64,000 nt of DNA from NCBI GenBank assembly GCA_031556065.1, contig JAVBTR010000024.1:1-64000 (forward strand). The letters run 5' to 3'. Shown here in pieces: positions 8,468 through 14,951 of the stretch. Within the stretch, counting starts at the first letter, position 1. Each line of letters begins with the position of its first letter. Position numbers and translations under genes: made by a program. Under the pieces are notes generated by a model, which did no database searches, was not told the DNA's origin, and saw only the letters and a list, made by a program, of their open reading frames with translations. This stretch comes from JAVBTR01 sp031556065 (GTDB taxonomy: Bacteria > Bacillota > Clostridia > Christensenellales > Aristaeellaceae).

Positions 8468-8560
8468 TGGCGGAGATGGAGAGATTCGAACTCTCGCACC
8501 GGTTATCCCAGCCTACTCCCTTAGCAGGGGAGCCCCTTACAGCCGCTTGGGTACATCTCC
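8468..8560 (-). tRNA. tRNA-Ser (anticodon GCU)
   Basis: A complete class II tRNA with CCA encoded. The acceptor stem GGAGATG pairs with CATCTCC, the anticodon stem CTCCC/GGGAG holds the loop CTGCTAA (anticodon GCU), and there is a long variable arm and a TTCGAAT T-loop. Discriminator base is G, as expected for serine. Its 3' end faces the accessory island. Confidence 0.96.
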
Positions 8561-8592
8561 ATGGCCATGAGCTGGTTTGCCTTGTATGAAAT

Positions 8593-8681
8593 TGGCGGAG
8601 AGAGAGGGATTCGAACCCCCGGTGCCTTTCGGCATCACTGGTTTTCAAGACCAGCGCCATCAACCGCTCGGCCATCTCTCC
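8593..8681 (-). tRNA. tRNA-Ser (anticodon UGA)
   Basis: Class II tRNA with CCA encoded. Acceptor GGAGAGA pairs with TCTCTCC, anticodon stem CTGGT/ACCAG holds the loop CTTGAAA (anticodon UGA), and the variable arm is long. It lies 32 bases upstream of tRNA-Ser(GCU) and is probably co-transcribed with it. Confidence 0.96.
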
Positions 8682-8847
8682 ATTCGGCCTCGACCTACGC
8701 TGTGCTTGCTCGAGGCTACGCGCTTCATTGCCTTTGGCAATTTCGGGCGCTAATCGCGCTCCGCGCTCCCTCATTGACCGGCCTGCGCTTTGCTTGCTGG
8801 AAGCTAATCGCTGCTTGCTTCCCAAAGCTCTGGGACCAGCGAAAAAT

Positions 8848-8876
8848 ATTATAACAGGAATCTTGGGTTTCGTCAA
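8848..8876 (-). promoter_or_regulatory. Promoter of the tRNA-Ser pair
   Basis: Reading the minus strand: TTGACG (8871-8876), 17 bases, TATAAT (8848-8853), close to consensus. About 165 bases of GC-rich leader separate it from the first tRNA. No other gene on this strand can use it. Confidence 0.75.
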
Positions 8877-9132
8877 CTTAAATAATCCTCTTGTTCATAT
8901 TTTTTTAACGAACATATCAAATGAATTTCATAAGTCTGGGTTAAGCTAAGAGGGTAATCAAGAAGGGCGTTCTTCACCGGCTACGCAGCGGTTTTAAAAT
9001 ACATATTCAGTGGGCGGCAGCGACTGCGGAAAATCGGCTGTCGCCCGCGACAATTTTGGGGAATAAATGTTCGTTGCTTTGTCGCTGGCACTTTGGTATA
9101 ATTATTGATAGCAGTTAAGAAAGGGTGATCTT
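8877..9132 (+). promoter_or_regulatory. Gap ahead of ridA, with promoter
   Basis: TTGCTT (9074-9079), 17 bases, TATAAT (9097-9102) forms a promoter 30 bases before the ridA start. An imperfect GC-rich inverted repeat (9012-9020 with 9038-9046) lies upstream without a T-run. Nothing else is visible. Confidence 0.6.
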
Positions 9133-9510
9133 ATGAGCACCATTGAACGGCACAGCTTAAACCAAGCCCTGGCAGACGAATCCGCCTACTCCGAAATTGT
9201 CGAAGCGGGGGATTTCGTTTTTCTCACCTTTTGCGTAGATAATGTGGGGCAATCCGTTGAAGACCAAGTTAACGGCGCGCTTAACAACATGGCCGCCCGT
9301 TTGGAAACCGTTGGGCTCACGTTGGATTCCGTTGTCAAAGTGGATGTAATGATGAAAGACCCATGGAACATCCCCATTATGGAAAAGGTGTTTAAAGAAC
9401 GCTTTAATGGAAAATACCCGGCGAGAAAAACCATTGCCACCGAATTTGCCCACAAAGGCGGCCCCGATGGCTTGCATGTTCAGATCGACGCCATCGCCTA
9501 TAAAAAGTAA
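9133..9510 (+). CDS. RidA family protein (enamine/imine deaminase-like)
   Basis: RidA (YjgF/UK114) proteins hydrolyse reactive enamines and imines from amino-acid metabolism, or bind related ligands. The 125 residues show the family layout: YSEIVEAGDFVFLT near the start, the helix VNGALNNMAARLETVGLTLDSVVKVDVMM, and PARKTIA carrying the ligand-binding Arg (about residue 96). The usual VSGQ segment is replaced by FCVDN, and the C-terminal Glu of VEIEAIA is replaced (VQIDAIA). It is therefore a divergent subfamily member and its enzymatic activity is uncertain. It stands alone behind its own promoter, 8 bases before the AlkD-like gene. Confidence 0.85.
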   Translation: MSTIERHSLNQALADESAYSEIVEAGDFVFLTFCVDNVGQSVEDQVNGALNNMAARLETVGLTLDSVVKVDVMMKDPWNIPIMEKVFKERFNGKYPARKTIATEFAHKGGPDGLHVQIDAIAYKK

Positions 9511-9518
9511 GAGCGTCT

Positions 9519-10112
9519 ATGTGGTACGACGATTTATTTCTTACCCTTGAAGCAGCCGGGAACCCGCAGCAAGCAGCCGAAATGGCAGCGTATATGCAAA
9601 ACCGGTTCCCGTTTTTGGGTGTTCCGAAAAGTGAATTAAAAGCCCTTATCAAGCCTTATTTAAAGGCTAGCCGTAAAGAACCCTTCAGCTGGTCGTTTGT
9701 GGATATATGCTGGCGTAAGGATTACCGGGAAGCCCAGTATGTAGGCATTGAATATCTAAAGTTGAACCGCCAGCACCTTAGCGCCCAAGATTTGCCTAAG
9801 CTTAAAGCCCTTATCACCAACAAAGCCTGGTGGGAAACAGCGGACAACTTAGATGCGCTGGTAGGCGGCGTGATTCTGAATAACAGGGAGCTGGAAAGGG
9901 AAATGCTGGCCTGGTCTGGGGAGGAAAATCTGTGGCTTAGGCGTGTGGCTATTGATTTTCAGCAGACCTATAAAGAGCAAACCAATCCCGAGCTTTTAAA
10001 GCAAATCATTGAAAACAATATAAACCATAAAGACCCGTTTATTCAAAAAGCCATTAAGTGGAGCCTGAAGGAATACGACAAGGTTCGTACTAACGCTTCA
10101 AAAAAGCCATGA
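9519..10112 (+). CDS. AlkD-like DNA alkylation repair glycosylase
   Basis: AlkD enzymes are HEAT-repeat DNA glycosylases that remove N3- and N7-alkylated bases. The protein is built from helical repeats. Trp105 and Asp109 (NKAWWETADNLD) keep the spacing of the AlkD catalytic Trp/Asp pair, and Trp181 (AIKWSLKEY) matches the third aromatic residue of the lesion pocket. At 197 residues it is a little shorter than typical members (about 225). ATG is 8 bases after the ridA stop, so the two may share a transcript. Its 3' end overlaps the convergent hydrolase gene by 23 bases. Confidence 0.85.
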   Translation: MWYDDLFLTLEAAGNPQQAAEMAAYMQNRFPFLGVPKSELKALIKPYLKASRKEPFSWSFVDICWRKDYREAQYVGIEYLKLNRQHLSAQDLPKLKALITNKAWWETADNLDALVGGVILNNRELEREMLAWSGEENLWLRRVAIDFQQTYKEQTNPELLKQIIENNINHKDPFIQKAIKWSLKEYDKVRTNASKKP

Positions 10113-10923
10113 TCTCCTGGGCAAAGCCCGTTAGTGAATGGCCTGCCTGAGGAATGATGCTAATCTGCCCATTCGGGACCGATTTTCTAAACCTCGCGGC
10201 AGTTTCAAGGGAATTGAGCATAATATCCTTTTCTCCCACCAATAAAAGGCTTGGCATGATTAGCTTTTCCAGCTCTTCATCTGCAAAAACAGGGATTACT
10301 TCCATGCGGGAATTGAACACAGCGGCAATAAGCTTCTGATAATCCAAAATCACTTGAGGAATAGCCGCGCCGCCATTGATCTGCCTAAACAATTCATCGA
10401 TCCCCGCCTCGCCCTTGGATAAAAGGCCAATGGCAATATCTTTAAAAGCATGGTTTTGGGAACCTACCCCTGCCGGGCACATAAGCACCAGTTTTTCCAC
10501 CTTTTTCGGGTAGTGACTGGCAAACTTAACCGCCAGCCACGCACCTAAAGACGCACCGGCAAGAGCGGTCTTTTCAATCTTTAAACCACAAAACACCTGC
10601 GAAAGCCATTCCACATAATCCATGGTATCGAAAGGATACTGCTCTTCGCTACTTTTGCCTGGTTCCCCCGGCATATCAGGGGCGTAGACCCGAAATGCTT
10701 TTGCATAGGTGTTCATATCGCCGATCCACATAGTGGCGTTGATGCTGCTGCCGTGCAAAAGCACCAGGGGTGGATTGTTTGTATCCCCCGCAGCCAAAAC
10801 AGCCGTGGAACCATATGTGGTTTCCACCGTTAGTTCCTCATAGGGTACCGTCAGCTTGCCTAGAAGCATATGGTAATAGGCCACCACAGCTTCTCTGCCT
10901 TGCTGGGATTTAAACGCTTTCAT
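10090..10923 (-). CDS. Alpha/beta-fold hydrolase
   Basis: The catalytic triad is readable: Ser125 in the nucleophile elbow GASLGAW, Asp233 (GEKDIM) and His262 (AGHSLTG). HGSS at 57-60 supplies the oxyanion hole. The 277-residue length is normal for MhpC/BioH-like hydrolases. No signal peptide, so cytoplasmic. It overlaps the end of the PadR gene by 14 bases, so both are translated from one message and the PadR protein probably controls it. The substrate cannot be inferred. Confidence 0.88.
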   Translation of the reverse strand: MKAFKSQQGREAVVAYYHMLLGKLTVPYEELTVETTYGSTAVLAAGDTNNPPLVLLHGSSINATMWIGDMNTYAKAFRVYAPDMPGEPGKSSEEQYPFDTMDYVEWLSQVFCGLKIEKTALAGASLGAWLAVKFASHYPKKVEKLVLMCPAGVGSQNHAFKDIAIGLLSKGEAGIDELFRQINGGAAIPQVILDYQKLIAAVFNSRMEVIPVFADEELEKLIMPSLLLVGEKDIMLNSLETAARFRKSVPNGQISIIPQAGHSLTGFAQEIMAFLKR

Positions 10924-11461
10924 CTTTCATTCCTCCAATGGTTTCAATAGCACTGCTGGCCCAATCAAGTTCAGCAGAATATGAACGCAGCACATTGCCG
11001 TAAATAACGTTCCAAATAGCTGTTTCCCGTGCTGTGCGGGCAGGTGCGTAGCGGCCTTTTTTTTGTTTCGCCTGTTCCATGGCCATCTGCACCGCGATCT
11101 CTTGCCGGTAAGCTTCCAACAGCGCAAGAATCTCCCTTGTTTCAAGCTGGTGGCTCCAAGCCAATTGGACCAAAAAAGGCTTTTTCATTTCCGGTGTTTC
11201 CGGGGCAGATAGAAGCCAGCATTTAAGCTCCACCAGCCCCTCTTTGGTAATGGTGTAAACTTTTTTTGAAGGAGCGCTTTCCCGATGCTTTACTTCTCCC
11301 TGGACGTACCCCTTGCCAGCCAGCTCCACCAACGCTTTATAAATTTGGTTGTTATTCCCCGACCAATGCATAAATGGTGATTCCTGCATGACCTTCTTTA
11401 AATCGTATCCCGTCATAGGTTCAACGCTTAATAGCCCTAAAATGGCATGACTAATGGACAT
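10910..11461 (-). CDS. PadR family transcriptional regulator
   Basis: The N-terminal PadR winged helix (residues 3-75: ILGLLSVEPMTGYDLKK ... YKALVELAGKGYV) is followed by the C-terminal helical dimerisation domain (about 85-175). PadR proteins are usually ligand-responsive repressors. ATG follows AGGAGGAGG directly. The promoter overlaps a perfect palindrome 16 bases upstream, so autoregulation is likely. The downstream overlapping hydrolase is the probable co-regulated target. The inducer is not evident. Confidence 0.92.
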   Translation of the reverse strand: MSISHAILGLLSVEPMTGYDLKKVMQESPFMHWSGNNNQIYKALVELAGKGYVQGEVKHRESAPSKKVYTITKEGLVELKCWLLSAPETPEMKKPFLVQLAWSHQLETREILALLEAYRQEIAVQMAMEQAKQKKGRYAPARTARETAIWNVIYGNVLRSYSAELDWASSAIETIGGMKDESV

Positions 11462-11476
11462 TTAACCTCCTCCTAT

Positions 11477-11498
11477 CATATGTTAATATTAACATATG
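11477..11498. promoter_or_regulatory. PadR operator (22-bp perfect palindrome)
   Basis: A perfect 22-base palindrome centred on AATATT, with arms CATATGTTAAT. It covers the -10 region of the padR promoter. The ATGT...ACAT spacing fits PadR-type operators. Binding by this PadR is inferred from position. Confidence 0.75.
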
Positions 11499-11515
11499 TT
11501 ATTTATGCTTGTCAA
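11486..11515 (-). promoter_or_regulatory. Promoter of padR-hydrolase
   Basis: Minus strand: TTGACA (11510-11515), 18 bases, TAATAT (11486-11491). The -10 is inside the palindromic operator, so a bound repressor would block it. Confidence 0.65.
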
Positions 11516-11537
11516 CCCTATTTCCCTCTGTTATAAT
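11509..11537 (+). promoter_or_regulatory. Promoter of the GNAT gene
   Basis: TTGTCA (11509-11514), 17 bases, TATAAT (11532-11537). Its -35 is the same six or so base pairs that form the -35 of the divergent padR promoter, so the two promoters cannot be occupied at once. Confidence 0.75.
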
Positions 11538-11562
11538 GGGATCATCAAAAGGAGGCGTTCAA

Positions 11563-12003
11563 ATGCGTTTCAGAATCATGACCAACGAGGATTACGCCCA
11601 GGTTTACGCCCTGTGGCTGGCTACCCCCGGCATGGGACTTAACGATATAGACGATTCGCCCCAGGGCATTGCCAAATACCTGGCCCGTAACCCCCGTACC
11701 TGTTTTGTGGCAGAAGAGGCAGGGCAGATCATAGGCGCAATTTTATCCGGCCACGATGGCCGCCGTGGTTTTATCCAGCATACTGCTGTAGCCCTTGCCT
11801 ACCGTGGCCAAGGGATTGGCAAACAGCTTCTTCAATGCGCCATGGAAGTGCTCAAGCAAGAAGGTATTACCAAAGTGGCATTGGTGGTGTTTGAGCACAA
11901 TACCATCGGCAACGCCTTTTGGGAACGCCAGGGCTTCACTGAGCGAAACGACCTGGTTTACCGCAACAAAGCCATCGCAGCCCTTCAGCGAATGGATACT
12001 TAA
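11563..12003 (+). CDS. GNAT family N-acetyltransferase
   Basis: GNAT enzymes move an acetyl group from acetyl-CoA to an amine. The acetyl-CoA pyrophosphate loop is RGQGIG at residues 81-86, after the expected strand (FIQHTAVALAY), and the C-terminal NAFWERQGFTER segment is typical. I chose ATG 11563 because AGGAGG lies 7 bases before it; an in-frame ATG at 11509 overlaps the promoter itself. 146 residues. The substrate is unknown. Confidence 0.88.
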   Translation: MRFRIMTNEDYAQVYALWLATPGMGLNDIDDSPQGIAKYLARNPRTCFVAEEAGQIIGAILSGHDGRRGFIQHTAVALAYRGQGIGKQLLQCAMEVLKQEGITKVALVVFEHNTIGNAFWERQGFTERNDLVYRNKAIAALQRMDT

Positions 12004-12062
12004 ATATGACATGCCGTTGTCAGTTTTCCTATGATATGCTCTCATTATGAAGAGGTGATTTT

Positions 12063-12500
12063 ATGGTTTGGGCGGACCTTTACTCCAATAACCACCAGCC
12101 AACGGAAAAGGAAGTGGCCGAGTATATTAACAATCCCTTTTGGGCCGATTTGAACGGTTTTCTTCAAAGCCAGTACCATACCTTACCCGTTTACAGCTAC
12201 AGCGTCTGTTCCGGGCAGCCAGGCTGGAACGTGAAATACCAAAAGGCAGGGCGGTCCCTTTGCACGCTGTACCCCATGCCGGGTTTTTTTATCGCCCTGG
12301 TGGTCATCGGCACTAAAGAGGAAGCAGAGGCAGAGCTCTATCTGCCCAGCTGTGATCCCTATACCCGCAACCTTTACCAATCCGCTGGAACGCTAAACGG
12401 AAGCCGCTGGCTAATGATTCATGTAACCAGCGAAAAAATCCTGGACGATGTAAAGGGGCTTATTCAATTACGGCGAAAAATCAAAAGGAGTACATTATAA
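12063..12500 (+). CDS. DUF3788 family protein
   Basis: 145 residues with the family pattern GWNVKYQKAGRSLCTLYP and FIALVVIG followed by an acidic helix. The fold is thought to be a small alpha/beta domain related to YdhG/DUF1801-type proteins; no biochemical function is established. A GAAGAGGTGA ribosome site precedes ATG. The stop overlaps the next start by one base (TAATG), so it is coupled to the ClbS-like gene. Confidence 0.8.
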   Translation: MVWADLYSNNHQPTEKEVAEYINNPFWADLNGFLQSQYHTLPVYSYSVCSGQPGWNVKYQKAGRSLCTLYPMPGFFIALVVIGTKEEAEAELYLPSCDPYTRNLYQSAGTLNGSRWLMIHVTSEKILDDVKGLIQLRRKIKRSTL

Positions 12501-13015
12501 TGGCCAGACCTACCACCAAGCAGGCTCTCCTAGATGCCGCTCAGGCACAGTTTAACAAGCTCTTTTCCCTTATAGATTCCATGACGGATGAACAGCAAGC
12601 CTGCTCTTTTCAATTCGAAGACCGGGATAAAAATCTCCGGGATGTGCTGGTTCACCTTTATGAATGGCATCAGATGATGATCAACTGGCACCGCATCGGC
12701 TGCTTGGAGGGCAATCTGCCTTATGTGCCTGGTGAAGGCTATACTTGGAAGACGCTTCCCGCCTTGAACCAAACCATATGGGAAAAACATCAGACCATTT
12801 CACTGCCCGAGGCCAAGGAAATGTTAAAAAATAGCCATTCAGATATAATAAACCTGATTCAATCCCATTCTAACGATGAGTTGTTTTCAAACGGCATTTA
12901 TAAATGGACAAAATCCACCACCCTGGGCGCCTACTTCGTTAGCAACACATCCAGCCACTACGACTGGGCCATGAAGAAGATAAAGAAACAGGTAAAGCTC
13001 TTAAAAGGAAGATAA
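12500..13015 (+). CDS. ClbS/DfsB family four-helix bundle protein
   Basis: The sequence begins MARPTTKQALLDAAQAQFNKL and continues LRDVLVHLYEWHQMM, the pattern of the DinB-like ClbS/DfsB family (formerly DUF1706). ClbS in colibactin producers protects DNA by opening the toxin's cyclopropane; most relatives have no assigned substrate. 171 residues. Translationally coupled to the DUF3788 gene. It lies 10 kb from the NRPS operon and is not part of it, so I do not propose it as a resistance gene for that product. Confidence 0.85.
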   Translation: MARPTTKQALLDAAQAQFNKLFSLIDSMTDEQQACSFQFEDRDKNLRDVLVHLYEWHQMMINWHRIGCLEGNLPYVPGEGYTWKTLPALNQTIWEKHQTISLPEAKEMLKNSHSDIINLIQSHSNDELFSNGIYKWTKSTTLGAYFVSNTSSHYDWAMKKIKKQVKLLKGR

Positions 13016-13021
13016 AATTAC

Positions 13022-13062
13022 GCGAGAGGGCCTTTCTTTCACCCGAAAGAAAGGTTTCTCGC
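13022..13062 (+). terminator. Hairpin after the ClbS-like gene
   Basis: Outer stem GCGAGA/TCTCGC and inner stem CCTTTCTTTC/GAAAGAAAGG with a 4-base loop make a strong hairpin 7 bases past the stop codon. It has no clear T-run, so termination efficiency is uncertain. Confidence 0.6.
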
Positions 13063-13081
13063 ATATCCTCCACATCCCTCA

Positions 13082-13110
13082 TTTCTTTTGCCCGCAAAAT
13101 ATGATATAAT
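13082..13110 (+). promoter_or_regulatory. Extended -10 promoter of the unknown helical gene
   Basis: TGATATAAT (13102-13110) is a perfect extended -10. The -35 position (TTTCTT, 13082-13087) is poor. ATG follows 26 bases later behind AGGAGGTG. Confidence 0.6.
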
Positions 13111-13136
13111 TCGACAAAAGCGCAGGAGGTGTACGG

Positions 13137-13877
13137 ATGTTTTTGTATCTTATGATCAGATACTTTATCATGTTTAGAAAAGGCCAGATTTTCGAAGCCA
13201 TTGAGCATGTGGACCTATACTATTTTTTCCGCGTCCATCCCTTCGCCGCCGCTTATAAGTTTTCCTCTTCGCCTATCCGCCTGTGCGTGTTTGAAGCGCT
13301 GATGGACACGGCTTACGGTCAATCTATAAAAGACATTCAAACCCTTTCCACAGAAAAGCTAATCCGGGCTACCCTTGGTACAATGGGCGTGAACACCTTG
13401 TATGAAAGCAAATTTCTGCAATTGATGGATATAGGCGACATTGAAACCGCAGTGGAAGAACTGACGCTGAATTTCCCGGATCGTTCCAAAGCCTTCAGAG
13501 CTGCCTTTCTTTCCGCCACCGATGAAACCAAGACGGCCGTATTGCGTTTTTTGCACGAAGCCATGGAAGAAAACCGGTTTACATGGAGCGCTTTTTTCGA
13601 TACAGCCGAAGCTCTGGCCCTTTTGGACGATGCCTTTACCCGTACCGCCATGGTTACCCTGCAATACGAATATCTCTGCTGCCATAAGCAGGCCACGCTG
13701 GCTTTCCAGGATGTATCTTTAAGCCGGGATGCCCGGCTTCCCTTGCTTTACAAAGCCATGGATGCCCTTGATGATGATTCTTTTCTAAAGGCGTTGGATG
13801 CAGCCCAAGCATTGTTGGCTTCCGAATCTGCCGCCCAGCGGGTCACAGCAGGGCTTGTGCTTCGGAAATATGAATAG
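13137..13877 (+). CDS. Unknown helical protein
   Basis: I do not recognise a family. The 246 residues are predicted mostly helical. There is an aromatic N-terminus (YLMIRYFIMF) that is too short and charged to be a clear membrane anchor, then helices rich in Ala/Leu, ending in repeats of the type DDDSFLKALDAAQALLASESAAQRVTAGLVL that look HEAT-like. No catalytic motif is evident. It has its own extended -10 promoter and an optimal ribosome site (AGGAGGTG), so it is a real gene. Confidence 0.75.
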   Translation: MFLYLMIRYFIMFRKGQIFEAIEHVDLYYFFRVHPFAAAYKFSSSPIRLCVFEALMDTAYGQSIKDIQTLSTEKLIRATLGTMGVNTLYESKFLQLMDIGDIETAVEELTLNFPDRSKAFRAAFLSATDETKTAVLRFLHEAMEENRFTWSAFFDTAEALALLDDAFTRTAMVTLQYEYLCCHKQATLAFQDVSLSRDARLPLLYKAMDALDDDSFLKALDAAQALLASESAAQRVTAGLVLRKYE

Positions 13878-13883
13878 CGCCGC

Positions 13884-13912
13884 TTGAAACACAAGCCATT
13901 CCATGGTATGAT
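13884..13912 (+). promoter_or_regulatory. Promoter of the TM1266-ECF leader
   Basis: TTGAAA (13884-13889), 17 bases, TATGAT (13907-13912). Transcription would start near 13919, giving a leader of about 185 bases. Confidence 0.7.
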
Positions 13913-13918
13913 GTTCAT

Positions 13919-14085
13919 GCACCTGCCCAAACCCAAGCAGCAATGTGAGGCAGAGGGATGCACGATGGTTAGCACATTTAAGGGCGAAGGGATACCGAAG
14001 CCCAAGAAGCAAAGGGGGAAATCTATTATGAAGCACATTCAAACATAGAGCACTTGCCGCACAACAGGCAAGTGCTGTTTCTTTT
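13919..14085 (+). promoter_or_regulatory. Structured leader, candidate riboswitch or attenuator
   Basis: About 130 bases of purine-rich, non-coding leader precede an intrinsic terminator that lies just before the gene. It includes a hairpin GGGC-GAA-GG-GATA-CC-GAA-GCCC (13981-14001) with a symmetric GAA/GAA internal loop, the kind of tandem G-A motif found in RNA aptamers. I could not match it to the TPP, lysine, glycine, cobalamin, THF, c-di-GMP, ZTP or T-box consensus. The arrangement (promoter, structured region, terminator, transporter gene) is that of transcriptional attenuation. Confidence 0.45.
14050..14084 (+). terminator. Intrinsic terminator in the leader
   Basis: GCACTTGCC (14050-14058) pairs perfectly with GGCAAGTGC (14067-14075), followed by TGTTTCTTTT. 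It is only about 20 bases upstream of the first start codon, so it stops transcription before the operon unless antiterminated. Confidence 0.8.
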
Positions 14086-14106
14086 ATGAAAAAGGTGGGT
14101 AAGATA

Positions 14107-14349
14107 ATGGAGAAACGAATTGGTTTTGTGGGCATTATCATCGAAGACCGTACCATGGCATCCAAGGTAAACGCCATTTTAAGTGATTTTGGGCCCATCA
14201 TTAATGGGCGCATTGGGGTGCCCGACCATCAGACAGGCAAATCCGTAATAGGGCTGATCGTGGAAGGCTCCAACGACCAATTAGGGGCGTTGACAGGCAA
14301 ACTTGGTAACCTTCAAGGCGTACAATGCAAAAGCGCGTTAAGCAAGTAA
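14107..14349 (+). CDS. TM1266-type iron-only hydrogenase system putative regulator
   Basis: An 80-residue ACT-like protein: MEKRIGFVGIIIEDR, VNAILSDFGPIINGRIGVP, VIGLIVEGSNDQLGALTGKLGNLQGVQ. This is the small family found beside [FeFe]-hydrogenase maturation genes and named after TM1266; a ligand-binding regulatory role is suggested but unproven. I chose ATG 14107 (AAGGTGG 8 bases upstream) over the earlier in-frame ATG 14086, which overlaps the end of the terminator. No hydrogenase gene is nearby; the partner here is an ECF transporter component. Confidence 0.85.
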   Translation: MEKRIGFVGIIIEDRTMASKVNAILSDFGPIINGRIGVPDHQTGKSVIGLIVEGSNDQLGALTGKLGNLQGVQCKSALSK

Positions 14350-14370
14350 TGACAGAATAAGGAGCTTTTT

Positions 14371-14898
14371 ATGAAGAACAATACAAAAACCCTGGTAGCC
14401 ACCGCTGTACTGGTGGCACTGACATTGGTATTTCAAAACCTGCGGCTGCTGATCGGCACCAGCCCTGTTTCTACCTATATTATTGGCACGCTTGTTAACC
14501 TGTGCCTGATCGTGGCCGCTATGCATTTGGGGCTGATCCCCGGTATTTTCGTGGCAATCATTACCCCTGTGGTAGCCCTGATGCAGGGTTATGCCACTGC
14601 CACCATGGTGCCCTTCATTATCTTGGGCAATGCTGTATTGGTGCTCCTCTTCGCACTTTTCGCCCGCAATAAAGAAAGCCGTGTGGTTTATTTTTTCACA
14701 GGGGGTATTGCTTCCATTGTAAAATTTGCCATCATCACTCTGGGCATGACATTGATGGTTACTTCCCTTTCTTCCCCCTCTTTTATGGCCGGCTTAGCTA
14801 TAGCCGTTCAAAAGCAGCTACAGCAGCTGATTACCGCAGCCATCGCCACCCTTATCGCGCTGCCTGTGCTGGCAGGCCTAAAAAAAGCAAAAGTGTAA
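14371..14898 (+). CDS. ECF transporter S component (substrate-binding membrane protein)
   Basis: 175 residues with five or six hydrophobic segments (about 8-27, 33-55, 57-78, 82-100, 110-135, 145-170), the size and pattern of S components of energy-coupling-factor vitamin/metabolite importers. It needs the shared EcfA/A'/T module, which is not in the window. GGAG precedes the ATG, 21 bases after the TM1266 stop, so they form one operon. The substrate is unknown; the attenuated leader implies that it is sensed as RNA ligand or charged tRNA. Confidence 0.8.
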   Translation: MKNNTKTLVATAVLVALTLVFQNLRLLIGTSPVSTYIIGTLVNLCLIVAAMHLGLIPGIFVAIITPVVALMQGYATATMVPFIILGNAVLVLLFALFARNKESRVVYFFTGGIASIVKFAIITLGMTLMVTSLSSPSFMAGLAIAVQKQLQQLITAAIATLIALPVLAGLKKAKV

Positions 14899-14951
14899 AA
14901 GCCGCTGCACCACTGGTAACCATTAATCCTCCCGTCATTTTTATATAGTTT

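Noticed and set aside
8211..8876. A 221-codon minus-strand frame covering both tRNA-Ser genes
   Set aside because: It reads through two complete tRNA genes and the recombinase tail; the tRNA structures are unambiguous.
12500..13015. ClbS/DfsB-like gene as self-resistance for the NRPS product
   Set aside because: It is 10 kb away, in a different transcription unit, and the predicted aldehyde product has no cyclopropane warhead of the kind ClbS opens.
13919..14049. T-box, lysine, glycine, TPP or cobalamin riboswitch as identity of the leader
   Set aside because: GGGATACCGAAG superficially recalls T-box and lysine elements, but the T-box core (AGGGTGGNACCGCG) and the other conserved cores are absent. 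Left unassigned.
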